Source of the DNA: Pseudomonas sp. LRP2-20 | Lineage (GTDB): Bacteria; Pseudomonadota; Gammaproteobacteria; Pseudomonadales; Pseudomonadaceae | Direction of reading: 5' to 3' | Assembly (NCBI RefSeq): GCF_024349685.1 | Contig: NZ_AP025944.1 | Span: forward strand, 2,424,001-2,488,000 | Length of the DNA stretch: 64,000 nucleotides | Part shown: positions 35,638 to 43,913 of the stretch, in pieces | How the letters are laid out: every line of letters starts with the position of its first letter | How positions within the stretch are numbered: position 1 is the stretch's first letter | Translations under genes and position numbers: made by a program | The notes under the pieces: generated by a model | Database searches by the model: none | Told to the model about the DNA's origin: nothing | The model's input: the letters and a program-made list of their open reading frames with translations, nothing else

Positions 35638-36765
35638 TCAGCCAGTTGCCTTGGGCGCTTTCACGGCGCGAGGCTTTTTCTCAGGTCGTTTGCCCGGCTT
35701 TAGCTGCCAGAGATCGGCATTGGCGAGTAAGCGTTCCTGTATCTCTGGCGGGTAGTCGGCCAAAGTGGTCAAAGGCGGTACAGGTTTGCCGGGCATGCCA
35801 GCCTCTCGGATGATTTTTGGCCAGCGCGGTCGCCAGCACAGCATCAGGCTGACCCAGTGTGCAGTGCCGATGATGACGAAGGCAGGCCATACGAAGAGCA
35901 GGGCGAGTTTCAGCAACCAGCTGCTGTTGCGAATAAAACGGCCGAGGCCTTCGAATTGCGCACTGAATGCCTGGATTGGGGAGGGCAGTTGGGTGCTTAG
36001 CTTGGGGCGGGGCAATGTGGCTGGGCCTTCTTCCATGTAACGGCGGATGAACTCCCATTCGTCACGCAGTTCGCTGCCACCTTGGCCTTGTTTGCCGATG
36101 AATGCTGTTTCCATATGAGGTAGCCCGGTCCGGCTAGGGTGCCAAACCAATGCCAATCTCATGCCTGCACTCAGCCAATCATCTTCAGGAAGGACTGCTG
36201 TACTACCCGTGGCGTGCCAGGGGAAGGTAACGATGCCACCGCAGTTTTTGGGGCGATGTAGATGAACTTGGCGGGTTTTTCTGTTGAAGCGGATAAGTAA
36301 GTGGCGACTGGTAAGAGCTTCAAGTCTGGTGATTTGGAAGCCGTATTTGAAGTAGAAGTAGTATATGGCAGCGGTCATTGCGAGCGTGAAGAGAGTGAGG
36401 GAGATAGAAATTGCATCGCTCAAATGAGGGGTGGTAATGTCTTGATACACGAAGCCTACCGCACCTTGGGTGAATGAATATATAGCTGGGCATACGCCGC
36501 CTAGTGTCATTAATGTTAGTATGCCCCGCTTTTCCTCTGAGCCGCCACACCGCATTTCAAGGTGTGTATCATTGAACTCAAATATTGGTCCTCGTGCGGT
36601 TGGTACTTCGCTAACACTGTTAAAGTGTACTTCTGAGTCGAGGTCGCTTTCGTAGATGTCATCGGTTACGCATTTCCTTTTTGATGATTTTTCGGAATTA
36701 GGTGCGGCTCGTTCTTTCTGGGTTTCTGTAGCTATTTTCCAGAGTCCCCACTCTATTAGATACAT
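35638..36765 (-). CDS. DUF6708-like membrane protein, candidate immunity protein of the T6SS toxin
   Basis: The 375-residue protein has a hydrophilic N-terminus (about 1-80), two adjoining membrane segments (LTLMTLGGVCPAIYSFTQGA; ISLTLFTLAMTAAIYYFYF), a beta-rich part and a further hydrophobic segment (LLKLALLFVWPAFVIIGTAH). It resembles DUF6708 proteins found beside type VI effectors. Its ATG overlaps the toxin gene stop by one base (TAATG), so the two are co-translated. That and the membrane location suggest immunity to the VasX-like toxin. Base composition is clearly AT-richer than the surroundings. Confidence 0.6.
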   Translation of the reverse strand: MYLIEWGLWKIATETQKERAAPNSEKSSKRKCVTDDIYESDLDSEVHFNSVSEVPTARGPIFEFNDTHLEMRCGGSEEKRGILTLMTLGGVCPAIYSFTQGAVGFVYQDITTPHLSDAISISLTLFTLAMTAAIYYFYFKYGFQITRLEALTSRHLLIRFNRKTRQVHLHRPKNCGGIVTFPWHATGSTAVLPEDDWLSAGMRLALVWHPSRTGLPHMETAFIGKQGQGGSELRDEWEFIRRYMEEGPATLPRPKLSTQLPSPIQAFSAQFEGLGRFIRNSSWLLKLALLFVWPAFVIIGTAHWVSLMLCWRPRWPKIIREAGMPGKPVPPLTTLADYPPEIQERLLANADLWQLKPGKRPEKKPRAVKAPKATG

Positions 36766-39437
36766 TAGATTATCTCTTTGAATGCTGAGTAGAGAGCAGG
36801 TAGCTCAGATTTTTCTTCGTGCGGAATAGCTCGTTTGTTTTTTCGAAATACACTGTGCTTGCACCACTTTTCCAAAGCGTCGTCTTCTATCAATAGTAAG
36901 ACCAAGGTAAGGCCAACCCCTATCCAGAAAGCCCCCAGTATCAAACGGGAAAGCAGGAGTCGTGCTGCTTTTGATCCAAGCTTACTTGCTAATATGGACA
37001 TGGGTTTGCCTAGAAGTTTTGCAAGCGTTCCTTGGCTTTTATTTGCCAAATAATCAAAGAAGGGCTTGGCAATTGCAATGGCAGTGCCCAATTCGGCAAA
37101 TGACAAGGTAACGGTCGCCGCTGCTCGAGCACGGTAAGCCGTGCTTATAACTCGTGATCTTCTTGCTGCCGTTGATGTAACTGCTCCAGAGCTCTCTTTG
37201 TCATGATCACTTGCATCCGAAAAATCCCACCAAGCCAAGACCAGCCCCCCCACCCCAGCTAACCCAGCCCCCCACAGTTTCAAACGGCCCAATGTCACTG
37301 ACGCCCCTTTCCCTGTCACGCTGTTAGCCCCGTACCGCGCGACCACCTGATCCACATAGCTGGCGCCCATCTCAAAGCCCGCAGCAGCCGTAGTCATCGC
37401 CATTGCCAACAGTTCGGTTTTCTTGCGCGTATCACTGTCCGGTAATTGCTGGGCTTTCAAGGCCATCAGCATCCCCTCGAGCAAGAGAATCACCGCCGAA
37501 GCCCGGACCTTGTAGAAATCGCTGGAGTTGGCCTGCATCAGCCCCTCGGCCCAAGCCTGGTCGAGGTACCGGGCAACTTGGGCGCCACTGCGCTGCGGGT
37601 TGATGTCCTGGCCTAGTCGCGCAGCTTCATCCACCCGCACCTTGACTGCTGTCTCGTGAACCGAGGCCAGCAGGGTCAGGCGAAGGCCGTGGTGCAGAGC
37701 GCGGTCTGCACTGTTGGGTGCCGCAGTTCGCAGCACTTGTCGACCCAGCGCGGCATACCAGGCGTACAAGCCAATACTTGCCGTGCTGCCTTGAGTCTGT
37801 AACTGCTCGTGGAGCGTATTGATCCGTCCAAAGGCATTGGCAGCCGTGTGTGCTTGCCTGGCAATCGATTCTCGCAACTCGAGTGCAGTTTCAGAGGGAG
37901 GGATAGCCTTGGCGGCTTCACGCAGAGCGGTGAGTTCGTCGCGGACGTCCTCCTGATTGTAAGCAACACCTCGAATCACTAGGTTCGAGCGCTCTTCCAG
38001 GTCATTGCCCCACCAATAATCCAGCAACTTGGTGCCCAGTTCGCTGAGCTCCATGCCAATCACGCACAGCCCTGTCTGTTCGGCGAAGGCCAAGCCATTG
38101 ATCAGGTCGGCATTGTCGTAACGGTCCAGCGCCTGCAACAACGGTTCGCTGGTCAGCCAGAGCAGATGATCATGCGCGCGCTCTTCGGCCGCCTGCTCGG
38201 CCTGCTGCATTATTTCCTCGAAACTCTCCAACTGGTTATGCATGGCGGGCAGGTCCAGCAACTGGCCATATTTTTCGTCAAACTTCGCCTTGAACTCTCC
38301 GGCATCCAGGCGTTTCTGTACCTTGTCACGTACTTCACGCTCAAATTTCTGCAGGTGTGGTTTCATGCGGGCGTCGTGCTCGTCGGCAGCTTTCCTTGCT
38401 CGCTCGGAAAATGCATAGAACTCCACAGGCGTGGTAGGCTGCGTGCGGATGGTTTCGGCCATGACTTCGCGTTTGACGATTTGATCCGCAACCATCTGCG
38501 GATAAAGTTTTTCAATCTCCAGAAAGGATTGCGCCACCAGCAGCTTGCGTTCGTTATCCACTCCGGGCTCGACTACGTGTTGCAACCATTTGGTTTTCAC
38601 GTCGTCGATGGCTGCATTGCGCCACGCGTTGAGTTCCTGGGTGATGCCGATGGCATCCTCGAGCACAATTGCCGCGCCCCGTGGCTTGATCTGATTTACG
38701 GCGGGTGCCAACGCTTGCCTCGATGCGTGGGGCGACACGATCTGGCCGGTGTTAAACGGCTGCTGGTCCAGCAGCGCTTTTAGCGCATCATCTTCTTGTG
38801 CCTTGAAGTCGGCCACCCAGCTGAGTTGATCGTGTTTGAGCACGTGTGCCAGGGACGGGGCGTCGGCAGGTTGTATCAACGCTTCGACGGTGATCTTCGG
38901 CAAGCTGTCGCGGTACTCATGTTCGAGCAACCGGTAATTGTCGAGCAGTCGCGGTGTTAGCGGGGACGGGCTGAAAAGTGGCCGCAGTTCTTCAATGTCG
39001 TCCAAGTCGTACAGCGTGATAGTCCAGCCGAAGCCACGGAGTACTTCATCCAGGCTGGCTGCACTAGGCACCGGTGCCAGCGGCGCGTCGGCATCGATGT
39101 ATTGCAGTGAACCATTGGCTGCCACACGGTACTGGCTATGCCATTCATACTCCTGAGCACCGCAGCGCTTTATCAGCAGATAGAAAAAACCTTCGCGAAG
39201 AGGGCGGATCGCGTAGCTGGACTGCTCGAGCTCGCCTACTTCTGCAAAAGGCGTGAGATGGACAGGTAACTTGGGCAAGCGAGCGCGTTGCGCCGGGTTG
39301 CCACCGACAGTGGCATAGCGTAGCGGAAGGATTTCGAAGCGGCGCGTACAGTTGGCGACCGGGCTGTTGAACAGGGCAGGTTTGTAGGCGTTGTTGATGC
39401 GCTTGCACAATTCCAGGGTTTTGTTTAGATCATTCAT
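36765..39437 (-). CDS. T6SS effector, VasX-like pore-forming toxin
   Basis: The 890-residue protein has an N-terminal VasX-type region (PVANCTRRFEILPLRYATVG; AIRPLREGFFYLLIKRCGAQ), a long helical middle and a C-terminal third with several hydrophobic segments (LWGAGLAGVGGLVLAWW; ARLLLSRLILGAFWIGVGLT; LVLLLIEDDAL), as in membrane-permeabilising effectors of the VasX/BTH_I2691 group. The start at 39437 is used; the frame opens earlier but inside the adaptor gene. It is encoded downstream of vgrG and a DUF4123 adaptor, the standard cargo position. The last 500 bp are AT-rich. Confidence 0.8.
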   Translation of the reverse strand: MNDLNKTLELCKRINNAYKPALFNSPVANCTRRFEILPLRYATVGGNPAQRARLPKLPVHLTPFAEVGELEQSSYAIRPLREGFFYLLIKRCGAQEYEWHSQYRVAANGSLQYIDADAPLAPVPSAASLDEVLRGFGWTITLYDLDDIEELRPLFSPSPLTPRLLDNYRLLEHEYRDSLPKITVEALIQPADAPSLAHVLKHDQLSWVADFKAQEDDALKALLDQQPFNTGQIVSPHASRQALAPAVNQIKPRGAAIVLEDAIGITQELNAWRNAAIDDVKTKWLQHVVEPGVDNERKLLVAQSFLEIEKLYPQMVADQIVKREVMAETIRTQPTTPVEFYAFSERARKAADEHDARMKPHLQKFEREVRDKVQKRLDAGEFKAKFDEKYGQLLDLPAMHNQLESFEEIMQQAEQAAEERAHDHLLWLTSEPLLQALDRYDNADLINGLAFAEQTGLCVIGMELSELGTKLLDYWWGNDLEERSNLVIRGVAYNQEDVRDELTALREAAKAIPPSETALELRESIARQAHTAANAFGRINTLHEQLQTQGSTASIGLYAWYAALGRQVLRTAAPNSADRALHHGLRLTLLASVHETAVKVRVDEAARLGQDINPQRSGAQVARYLDQAWAEGLMQANSSDFYKVRASAVILLLEGMLMALKAQQLPDSDTRKKTELLAMAMTTAAAGFEMGASYVDQVVARYGANSVTGKGASVTLGRLKLWGAGLAGVGGLVLAWWDFSDASDHDKESSGAVTSTAARRSRVISTAYRARAAATVTLSFAELGTAIAIAKPFFDYLANKSQGTLAKLLGKPMSILASKLGSKAARLLLSRLILGAFWIGVGLTLVLLLIEDDALEKWCKHSVFRKNKRAIPHEEKSELPALYSAFKEII

Positions 39438-39445
39438 GGCGTGCC

Positions 39446-40324
39446 TCAGAACAGGGACCGCAGGTAGACCTGCACATTTTCGGTAAGCGTTGACGGCTGC
39501 CCGCGCGTGGCTGCCAGCGCGTCTTGCCATGCGGGCGTTTTGTCCAGTTGTTCACCGTAGCGAGCCGTCATCAGTACATAGGTGGTCAGGTCTGACGGGT
39601 GGCTCAGGCCATTTTCACGGGCCTGGTTCAGGTAGTGCTGTATCAAGCCAAGCCGCGTGCCATGACAATGCGTGGCTAGCGCAGGGCAGGACTGTTCGTT
39701 TTTCAGCGCTTCAGCCAATTGGTGGCTCAAAGGGTCGCCAGCCAGTGCCGTCCAGCAAGCCTCGTCGAGCGTGATGGGAGGAACGTGAATGATCTGGGGG
39801 TTATTAGCGCCTGTGATCGGCTGCCATAGTTTCAATTGCGGGTGTGCCATGGCTGCCCACCAATGATGGATGGGGGCAAGCCATTCGCTTATACCAGGCA
39901 GCTCGCGGCGCATTGATAACACTTGAAGTGCGGCAGCCGTGTGATACCGCAGCATGTAAGTGTGCCCATCGGCGCCGAAAACCACGTTGGCCTGACCAAG
40001 ATGATGAGCCAACTTTTCCGGTGGCAATGCACTGATGATCCAGCCACTTATTGCCCCGTTTGTACCTTGCTCAAGTTGCCATTGAAAGTCGTATTGACCG
40101 GCGACTGCCGAACCGGGTCGTGCACCGAACAGCCATGGGCCTACCGCCTGCAGATTGTGGAACTGCGCTTGGTAAAGTAGTGGCCAGCACCGCCCCTTGT
40201 AGAAGCCAGTGAGCTTTTGACGTTGCGCAGATGAGAGGCAGGCCATTTCAACAATGGCGCTCAGCCGGTAATGATCGGATTCTCGAAGTATCTTGGTGTA
40301 GGCATCGACGAAAGGGCTGGTCAT
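39446..40324 (-). CDS. DUF4123 effector adaptor/chaperone
   Basis: The 292-residue DUF4123 protein has the family beginning as PLLYQAQFHNLQAVGPWLFG and W-rich strands. DUF4123 proteins dock a specific effector on the tip of VgrG before type VI firing. It starts two bases after the vgrG stop and ends eight bases before the toxin start, so vgrG, adaptor and toxin form one transcript. ATG at 40324 is used; TTG at 40330 would overlap vgrG. Confidence 0.82.
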   Translation of the reverse strand: MTSPFVDAYTKILRESDHYRLSAIVEMACLSSAQRQKLTGFYKGRCWPLLYQAQFHNLQAVGPWLFGARPGSAVAGQYDFQWQLEQGTNGAISGWIISALPPEKLAHHLGQANVVFGADGHTYMLRYHTAAALQVLSMRRELPGISEWLAPIHHWWAAMAHPQLKLWQPITGANNPQIIHVPPITLDEACWTALAGDPLSHQLAEALKNEQSCPALATHCHGTRLGLIQHYLNQARENGLSHPSDLTTYVLMTARYGEQLDKTPAWQDALAATRGQPSTLTENVQVYLRSLF

Positions 40325-40326
40325 GA

Positions 40327-42507
40327 TCAAGGGCCCTCCATGCGAATCATGTTGTGGCCATCAGTAATCGCCTTGAGCAGGCAGCTCAGGCAGATCGGTT
40401 CACCGGGTTCAGGTACACCAAAAGTTGACGTCGAGTATTGGTTGCCCTTCGATTGCTGGCTGACGGGGCCTCTGAAGGTGAGCGCCAAGCCGTCCAGCGT
40501 AATGCCGGCACCATCGACCCGAATAAGGCCTGCCGGGCTTTTTATGGTCAGGCTTTCACTGACCTGAATGTCATAGTTTCTGGTGACATGCCGAATCGCT
40601 TCTCCGGTCTGGAGGGTGCTGTGACCGGCAACACGCTGTTCAAGGTGGCCGCCAATTTCCACGGAGTGGTTGGCCTTGGTGATGTCCTGCCGATGATTGT
40701 CGACTGTTTCAATACGGTCCTTGCCAATGAGAATGGTATGGGTGCAGCCGATGGTCAGGTTGTCGTCGTTGGCAATTTCCTGAGTGCGGTTTTGCCCGAT
40801 ACTGACGGACTCATTTCGGCCCACGTCCTCGCGGCGGTCTTGCCCGACCGAGATCGTTTCGTCCCGTTCGATGCGCTCGGTTCGATCATTACCCACCTGA
40901 GTGGTTTCGTTGTGCTTGACCACATTGTTCTGGTCCCGCTCGGCATGGATGAACACTTCCTGCTTGCCCAGTTCATCCTCGAAACGCAGTTCGTTGTAGC
41001 CATCACCCTTGTGGGTCTGGCTCTTGATGGTCATGCGCGTCTTGTGTTCCGGCAGGTCGTACGGAGGCAGTTGGTTACCGCAGTACGTACGCCCGGTGAT
41101 CATCGGCTGATCGGGGTCGCCGTTGACGTAGTGGATGATCACGTCCTGGCCGACCCGCGGGATGGCCATCGAACCCCAGCTGCCGCCGGCCCAGCCTTGT
41201 GAAACGCGCACCCAGCAGGAGCTGAACTCGTTGTTCTGGCTCTCGCGGTCCCAGGGAAAGCTGACCTTGACCCGGCCCCACGGGTCGCAGTAGATCTCCT
41301 CACCGGGTGGCCCGACCACGGTGGCCATGTGCGGGCCATCGACACGGGGCTTGTCCAGCGGGGCAGGGCGCCACTCGGTTCGGCCAGGCACCAGCGTTGC
41401 GTTCTGCTGGTAGTGCGTGCCGCGTTCGGCACCGGCGGCTTCTTCCTGCAAGCTGGTGAACTGGCTGCCCTCATGGACGACATGGATCACCCGCCAATGC
41501 ACGTTCAGGTCTTCACGCGGATGTTCGGTGAGGGTGAAGCTCAGCCCCGGTTGCAGGCGCACATCGTCGCCTTCCACTTCAGCGATGCAGGCATCGTGAC
41601 GCCGGGCGTCGAGACGGGTCTGGGTAAAGGGTTTGCCTACCGCATCGCGCTTGTAGCGGCCGGGGTAGTCGAAACGCTCGTAATCCGTCGATTGGTGAAT
41701 TACGCCGCTGGCCTCTGCGCGGTGCTGCTGGTTATAGGCCGGGTTGGTGAAGGTGTAGTCGCGCTGCACTTGCCTGGCGGTACGTACCTGTTCGCTATAG
41801 CGCAACCGACGCAGGCAGGGTAGCGCCTGCACACCGCCGCTGTTGGCGCGGTACAGCACATGATAGGGGCCCATCTGCTGCTGATCATCGAACAGGCCGT
41901 CATCGTCATCCTCGGCCTTGATGACGCCATGGCTGATCAGCCCCAAGGCCTGCACGCGATCGCTGATGATCAGCTTGTGCTGTTTGGCGCTGTGCTCGAA
42001 GCGGTAGACGAAGCCTTCTTCAGCCGCCAGCCGGGCGATGAAGTCGAGGTCGGTCTCGCCGGCCTGCACGCAGAATTCGCGCACCTGATGATTGCAGCTG
42101 GCATGCAGCTCGAAGTGCAGGATGCCCTGGCGCTGGAGCATCAGCTCGATGATCTGCGCGGCGGTTTTCTGCTGGAAGATGCGCCAGTTCGAGCGCAGAC
42201 TGGCGCGTGCCAGTTGTGGCTCGACCAGGGCGTGGTAACGGGTACGACAGAAGCCGGTTTCACCCTGGCTGAAGCTGCTGATCAGGCCGTGCACGTAGCG
42301 CAGCGGGCGTTCACCACGCCAGAGGGTGAACAGTGCAGGTTTGTCGAGCAACTGGGCAAAGTCGGCATCATCTTCGAAGCTGATCAGTTCCAGATGCAGC
42401 TGGAACGGCGTGCTGATCGCCTCGTCGAGCGTGAACGACACAACCTCGAATTCCATTTGGGTCAGCAGCGGCTGAAAGCTGAAGCGCAGGTCGGTTTGGC
42501 TGGACAT
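40327..42507 (-). CDS. vgrG: Type VI secretion tip protein VgrG
   Basis: The 726-residue spike protein has a gp27-like N-terminal part (DLRFSFQPLLTQMEFEVVSF), the Gp5/OB fold (HMATVVGPPGEEIYCDPWGR, ending VIIHYVNGDPDQPMITG) and a repetitive gp5 needle with GxDRxExIxRDETISVGQDR-type repeats. Beyond it lies a short extension of about 70 residues ending GEPICLSCLLKAITDGHNMI, with a CxxC pair, probably the adaptor-binding tail. It pairs with the DUF4123 and VasX-like genes just downstream. Confidence 0.92.
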   Translation of the reverse strand: MSSQTDLRFSFQPLLTQMEFEVVSFTLDEAISTPFQLHLELISFEDDADFAQLLDKPALFTLWRGERPLRYVHGLISSFSQGETGFCRTRYHALVEPQLARASLRSNWRIFQQKTAAQIIELMLQRQGILHFELHASCNHQVREFCVQAGETDLDFIARLAAEEGFVYRFEHSAKQHKLIISDRVQALGLISHGVIKAEDDDDGLFDDQQQMGPYHVLYRANSGGVQALPCLRRLRYSEQVRTARQVQRDYTFTNPAYNQQHRAEASGVIHQSTDYERFDYPGRYKRDAVGKPFTQTRLDARRHDACIAEVEGDDVRLQPGLSFTLTEHPREDLNVHWRVIHVVHEGSQFTSLQEEAAGAERGTHYQQNATLVPGRTEWRPAPLDKPRVDGPHMATVVGPPGEEIYCDPWGRVKVSFPWDRESQNNEFSSCWVRVSQGWAGGSWGSMAIPRVGQDVIIHYVNGDPDQPMITGRTYCGNQLPPYDLPEHKTRMTIKSQTHKGDGYNELRFEDELGKQEVFIHAERDQNNVVKHNETTQVGNDRTERIERDETISVGQDRREDVGRNESVSIGQNRTQEIANDDNLTIGCTHTILIGKDRIETVDNHRQDITKANHSVEIGGHLEQRVAGHSTLQTGEAIRHVTRNYDIQVSESLTIKSPAGLIRVDGAGITLDGLALTFRGPVSQQSKGNQYSTSTFGVPEPGEPICLSCLLKAITDGHNMIRMEGP

Positions 42508-42537
42508 GTGGATCTCCCTGAAATGCGTGGCGTTCGG

Positions 42538-43416
42538 CTACTGCTGTAAAATGCGGTCCAACGACTCCAGCACCTCGGTGGTAATGAGGTGAAGTCGGTA
42601 GCTGTAGATCCCGTAGGCAATGGCCATGGCAACGGCAGACAGCACCAGCGGGCTCCACCAGGGCCACTGCCGTTTCAAGCGGAAGTCGCGGGGCGCCACG
42701 TTGGTGTAGGGGTCGCAGATTTCTGTCGGGACGGGGCCGCGCAGTTCGCGGATAATCCCGTGCAGCTGGTGGATCAGGGCGTTCAGTGTTTCTTCGCCTT
42801 TCGGGGCAACGGCGTACTTGCCCTTCAGGCCAAGGCACAGCGCGAAATACATGAACTCCAGGGCGTCCTGGTAGCGCTTGGGCTCCTGCATGAGCCGCGA
42901 GAGCACGGTGAAGACCTTTTCACCGCCCTGGGTCTCGTCATGGAAGATGCTCAGCAGCGATTCCTGGCTCCAGCAACTGTTCTTGCCCCACGGGCGTTCC
43001 ATCACGGCTTCGTCGATGAACAGACACAGGGCATAGGAGTAGGCCTGCAATTGCGCCGGCTCATAGTTGTTCTGGCGCATTTCCTGGCGAATTTTCTCGA
43101 TCTGGTTGCGCACTTTCGCATGCACATCCTTGATATTCGGAAGTTCATCCAGCGTGCGTAGACGCATGACCAGGCCGAACAGCGGTGCGGCGGCGTCCAG
43201 CATCAAGTTGTCGAAGCCACCGCGCAACTGGAAGTCGGGGTCTGCGGGATATTCCGTTTCGGCCGTGGTGGAGAAAGTTGGCCTGTCCAGTTCTGAATTT
43301 GAATGATCGCAAGTTTTACGATCATTCACTGGGGTTGCTTTTTTTTGATTGATTATTTCCCGGGCTTTATTGTGTGGTTCATGTGAATTGTTGTGATGTT
43401 TTGATTCGGTTTGCAT
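42538..43416 (-). CDS. tssL: TssL/DotU (IcmH)-family T6SS membrane-complex protein
   Basis: The 292-residue protein has a hydrophilic N-terminal tail (about 1-75), a DotU-type helical domain (NLMLDAAAPLFGLVMRLRTL; YALCLFIDEAVMERPWGKNS; SIFHDETQGGEKVFTVLSRL) and one C-terminal membrane anchor (WWSPLVLSAVAMAIAYGIYS). TssL normally partners TssJ/TssM in the membrane complex, but no other structural T6SS gene is in the window. The ATG at 43416 has GAGGAC upstream; the opening at 43491 is rejected. It lies 31 bp upstream of vgrG, so it heads the effector operon. Confidence 0.82.
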   Translation of the reverse strand: MQTESKHHNNSHEPHNKAREIINQKKATPVNDRKTCDHSNSELDRPTFSTTAETEYPADPDFQLRGGFDNLMLDAAAPLFGLVMRLRTLDELPNIKDVHAKVRNQIEKIRQEMRQNNYEPAQLQAYSYALCLFIDEAVMERPWGKNSCWSQESLLSIFHDETQGGEKVFTVLSRLMQEPKRYQDALEFMYFALCLGLKGKYAVAPKGEETLNALIHQLHGIIRELRGPVPTEICDPYTNVAPRDFRLKRQWPWWSPLVLSAVAMAIAYGIYSYRLHLITTEVLESLDRILQQ

Positions 43417-43913
43417 GAAATGTCCTCGCCTACTTGTCTGCTGTTTAGCATTGCTGGTATGGCATGGCGTAAGGGGGGAGAAAGTTTTCACCCTAGCGTG
43501 GAATCATTTCGCTGTGAAACTTTTGTCGTCTGAAAATGTTGTAGGAATTTTCGCTAAAGTTGGTATTTGCGTGATAAATTGAAACGCAATGTTAAAAATG
43601 TGCTGTTAGTGTTTATTTGGCAGGGAGCTGCTAGACAAATTCAATTCATTGTCGGGTTGCTGTCTACCCTCAAACAGCAAAGCTGCGAGATAGCCTGAAC
43701 ATTTCACGGGTGGGTGGCACGATGTGCCATCTCCCATGTGGTGTTCGGTGCTCACGCTGCATGATCGGTTTTGCTGATTACACTGTTGAAAGTCGCCACA
43801 CATGGAGCGCTTGGGATGGTCTGCGTGTCGAAAGGTTTTGCTGCCGGTTCGGCGGGCCGCCAGAGGGAGAGCCTGGGGTTGTGGCATTGCGCTGGCGCGT
43901 GGAGCAGCCAGCC
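43417..43913. other. AT-rich intergenic region between tssL and the HD-GYP gene
   Basis: About 0.5 kb between divergent genes, AT-rich from about 43480 to 43640, with no credible small gene on either strand. It must hold the promoters for the type VI module and for the sensor gene; no clear hexamer pair was chosen. An in-frame upstream extension of the sensor gene to 43710 is open but codes for an unlikely cysteine-rich leader. Confidence 0.5.

Noticed and set aside
43710..43913. N-terminal extension of the HD-GYP sensor to 43710
   Set aside because: The added 68 residues are Cys/Arg-rich, precede a normal N-terminal membrane anchor, and GGAG before 43914 supports the shorter form.
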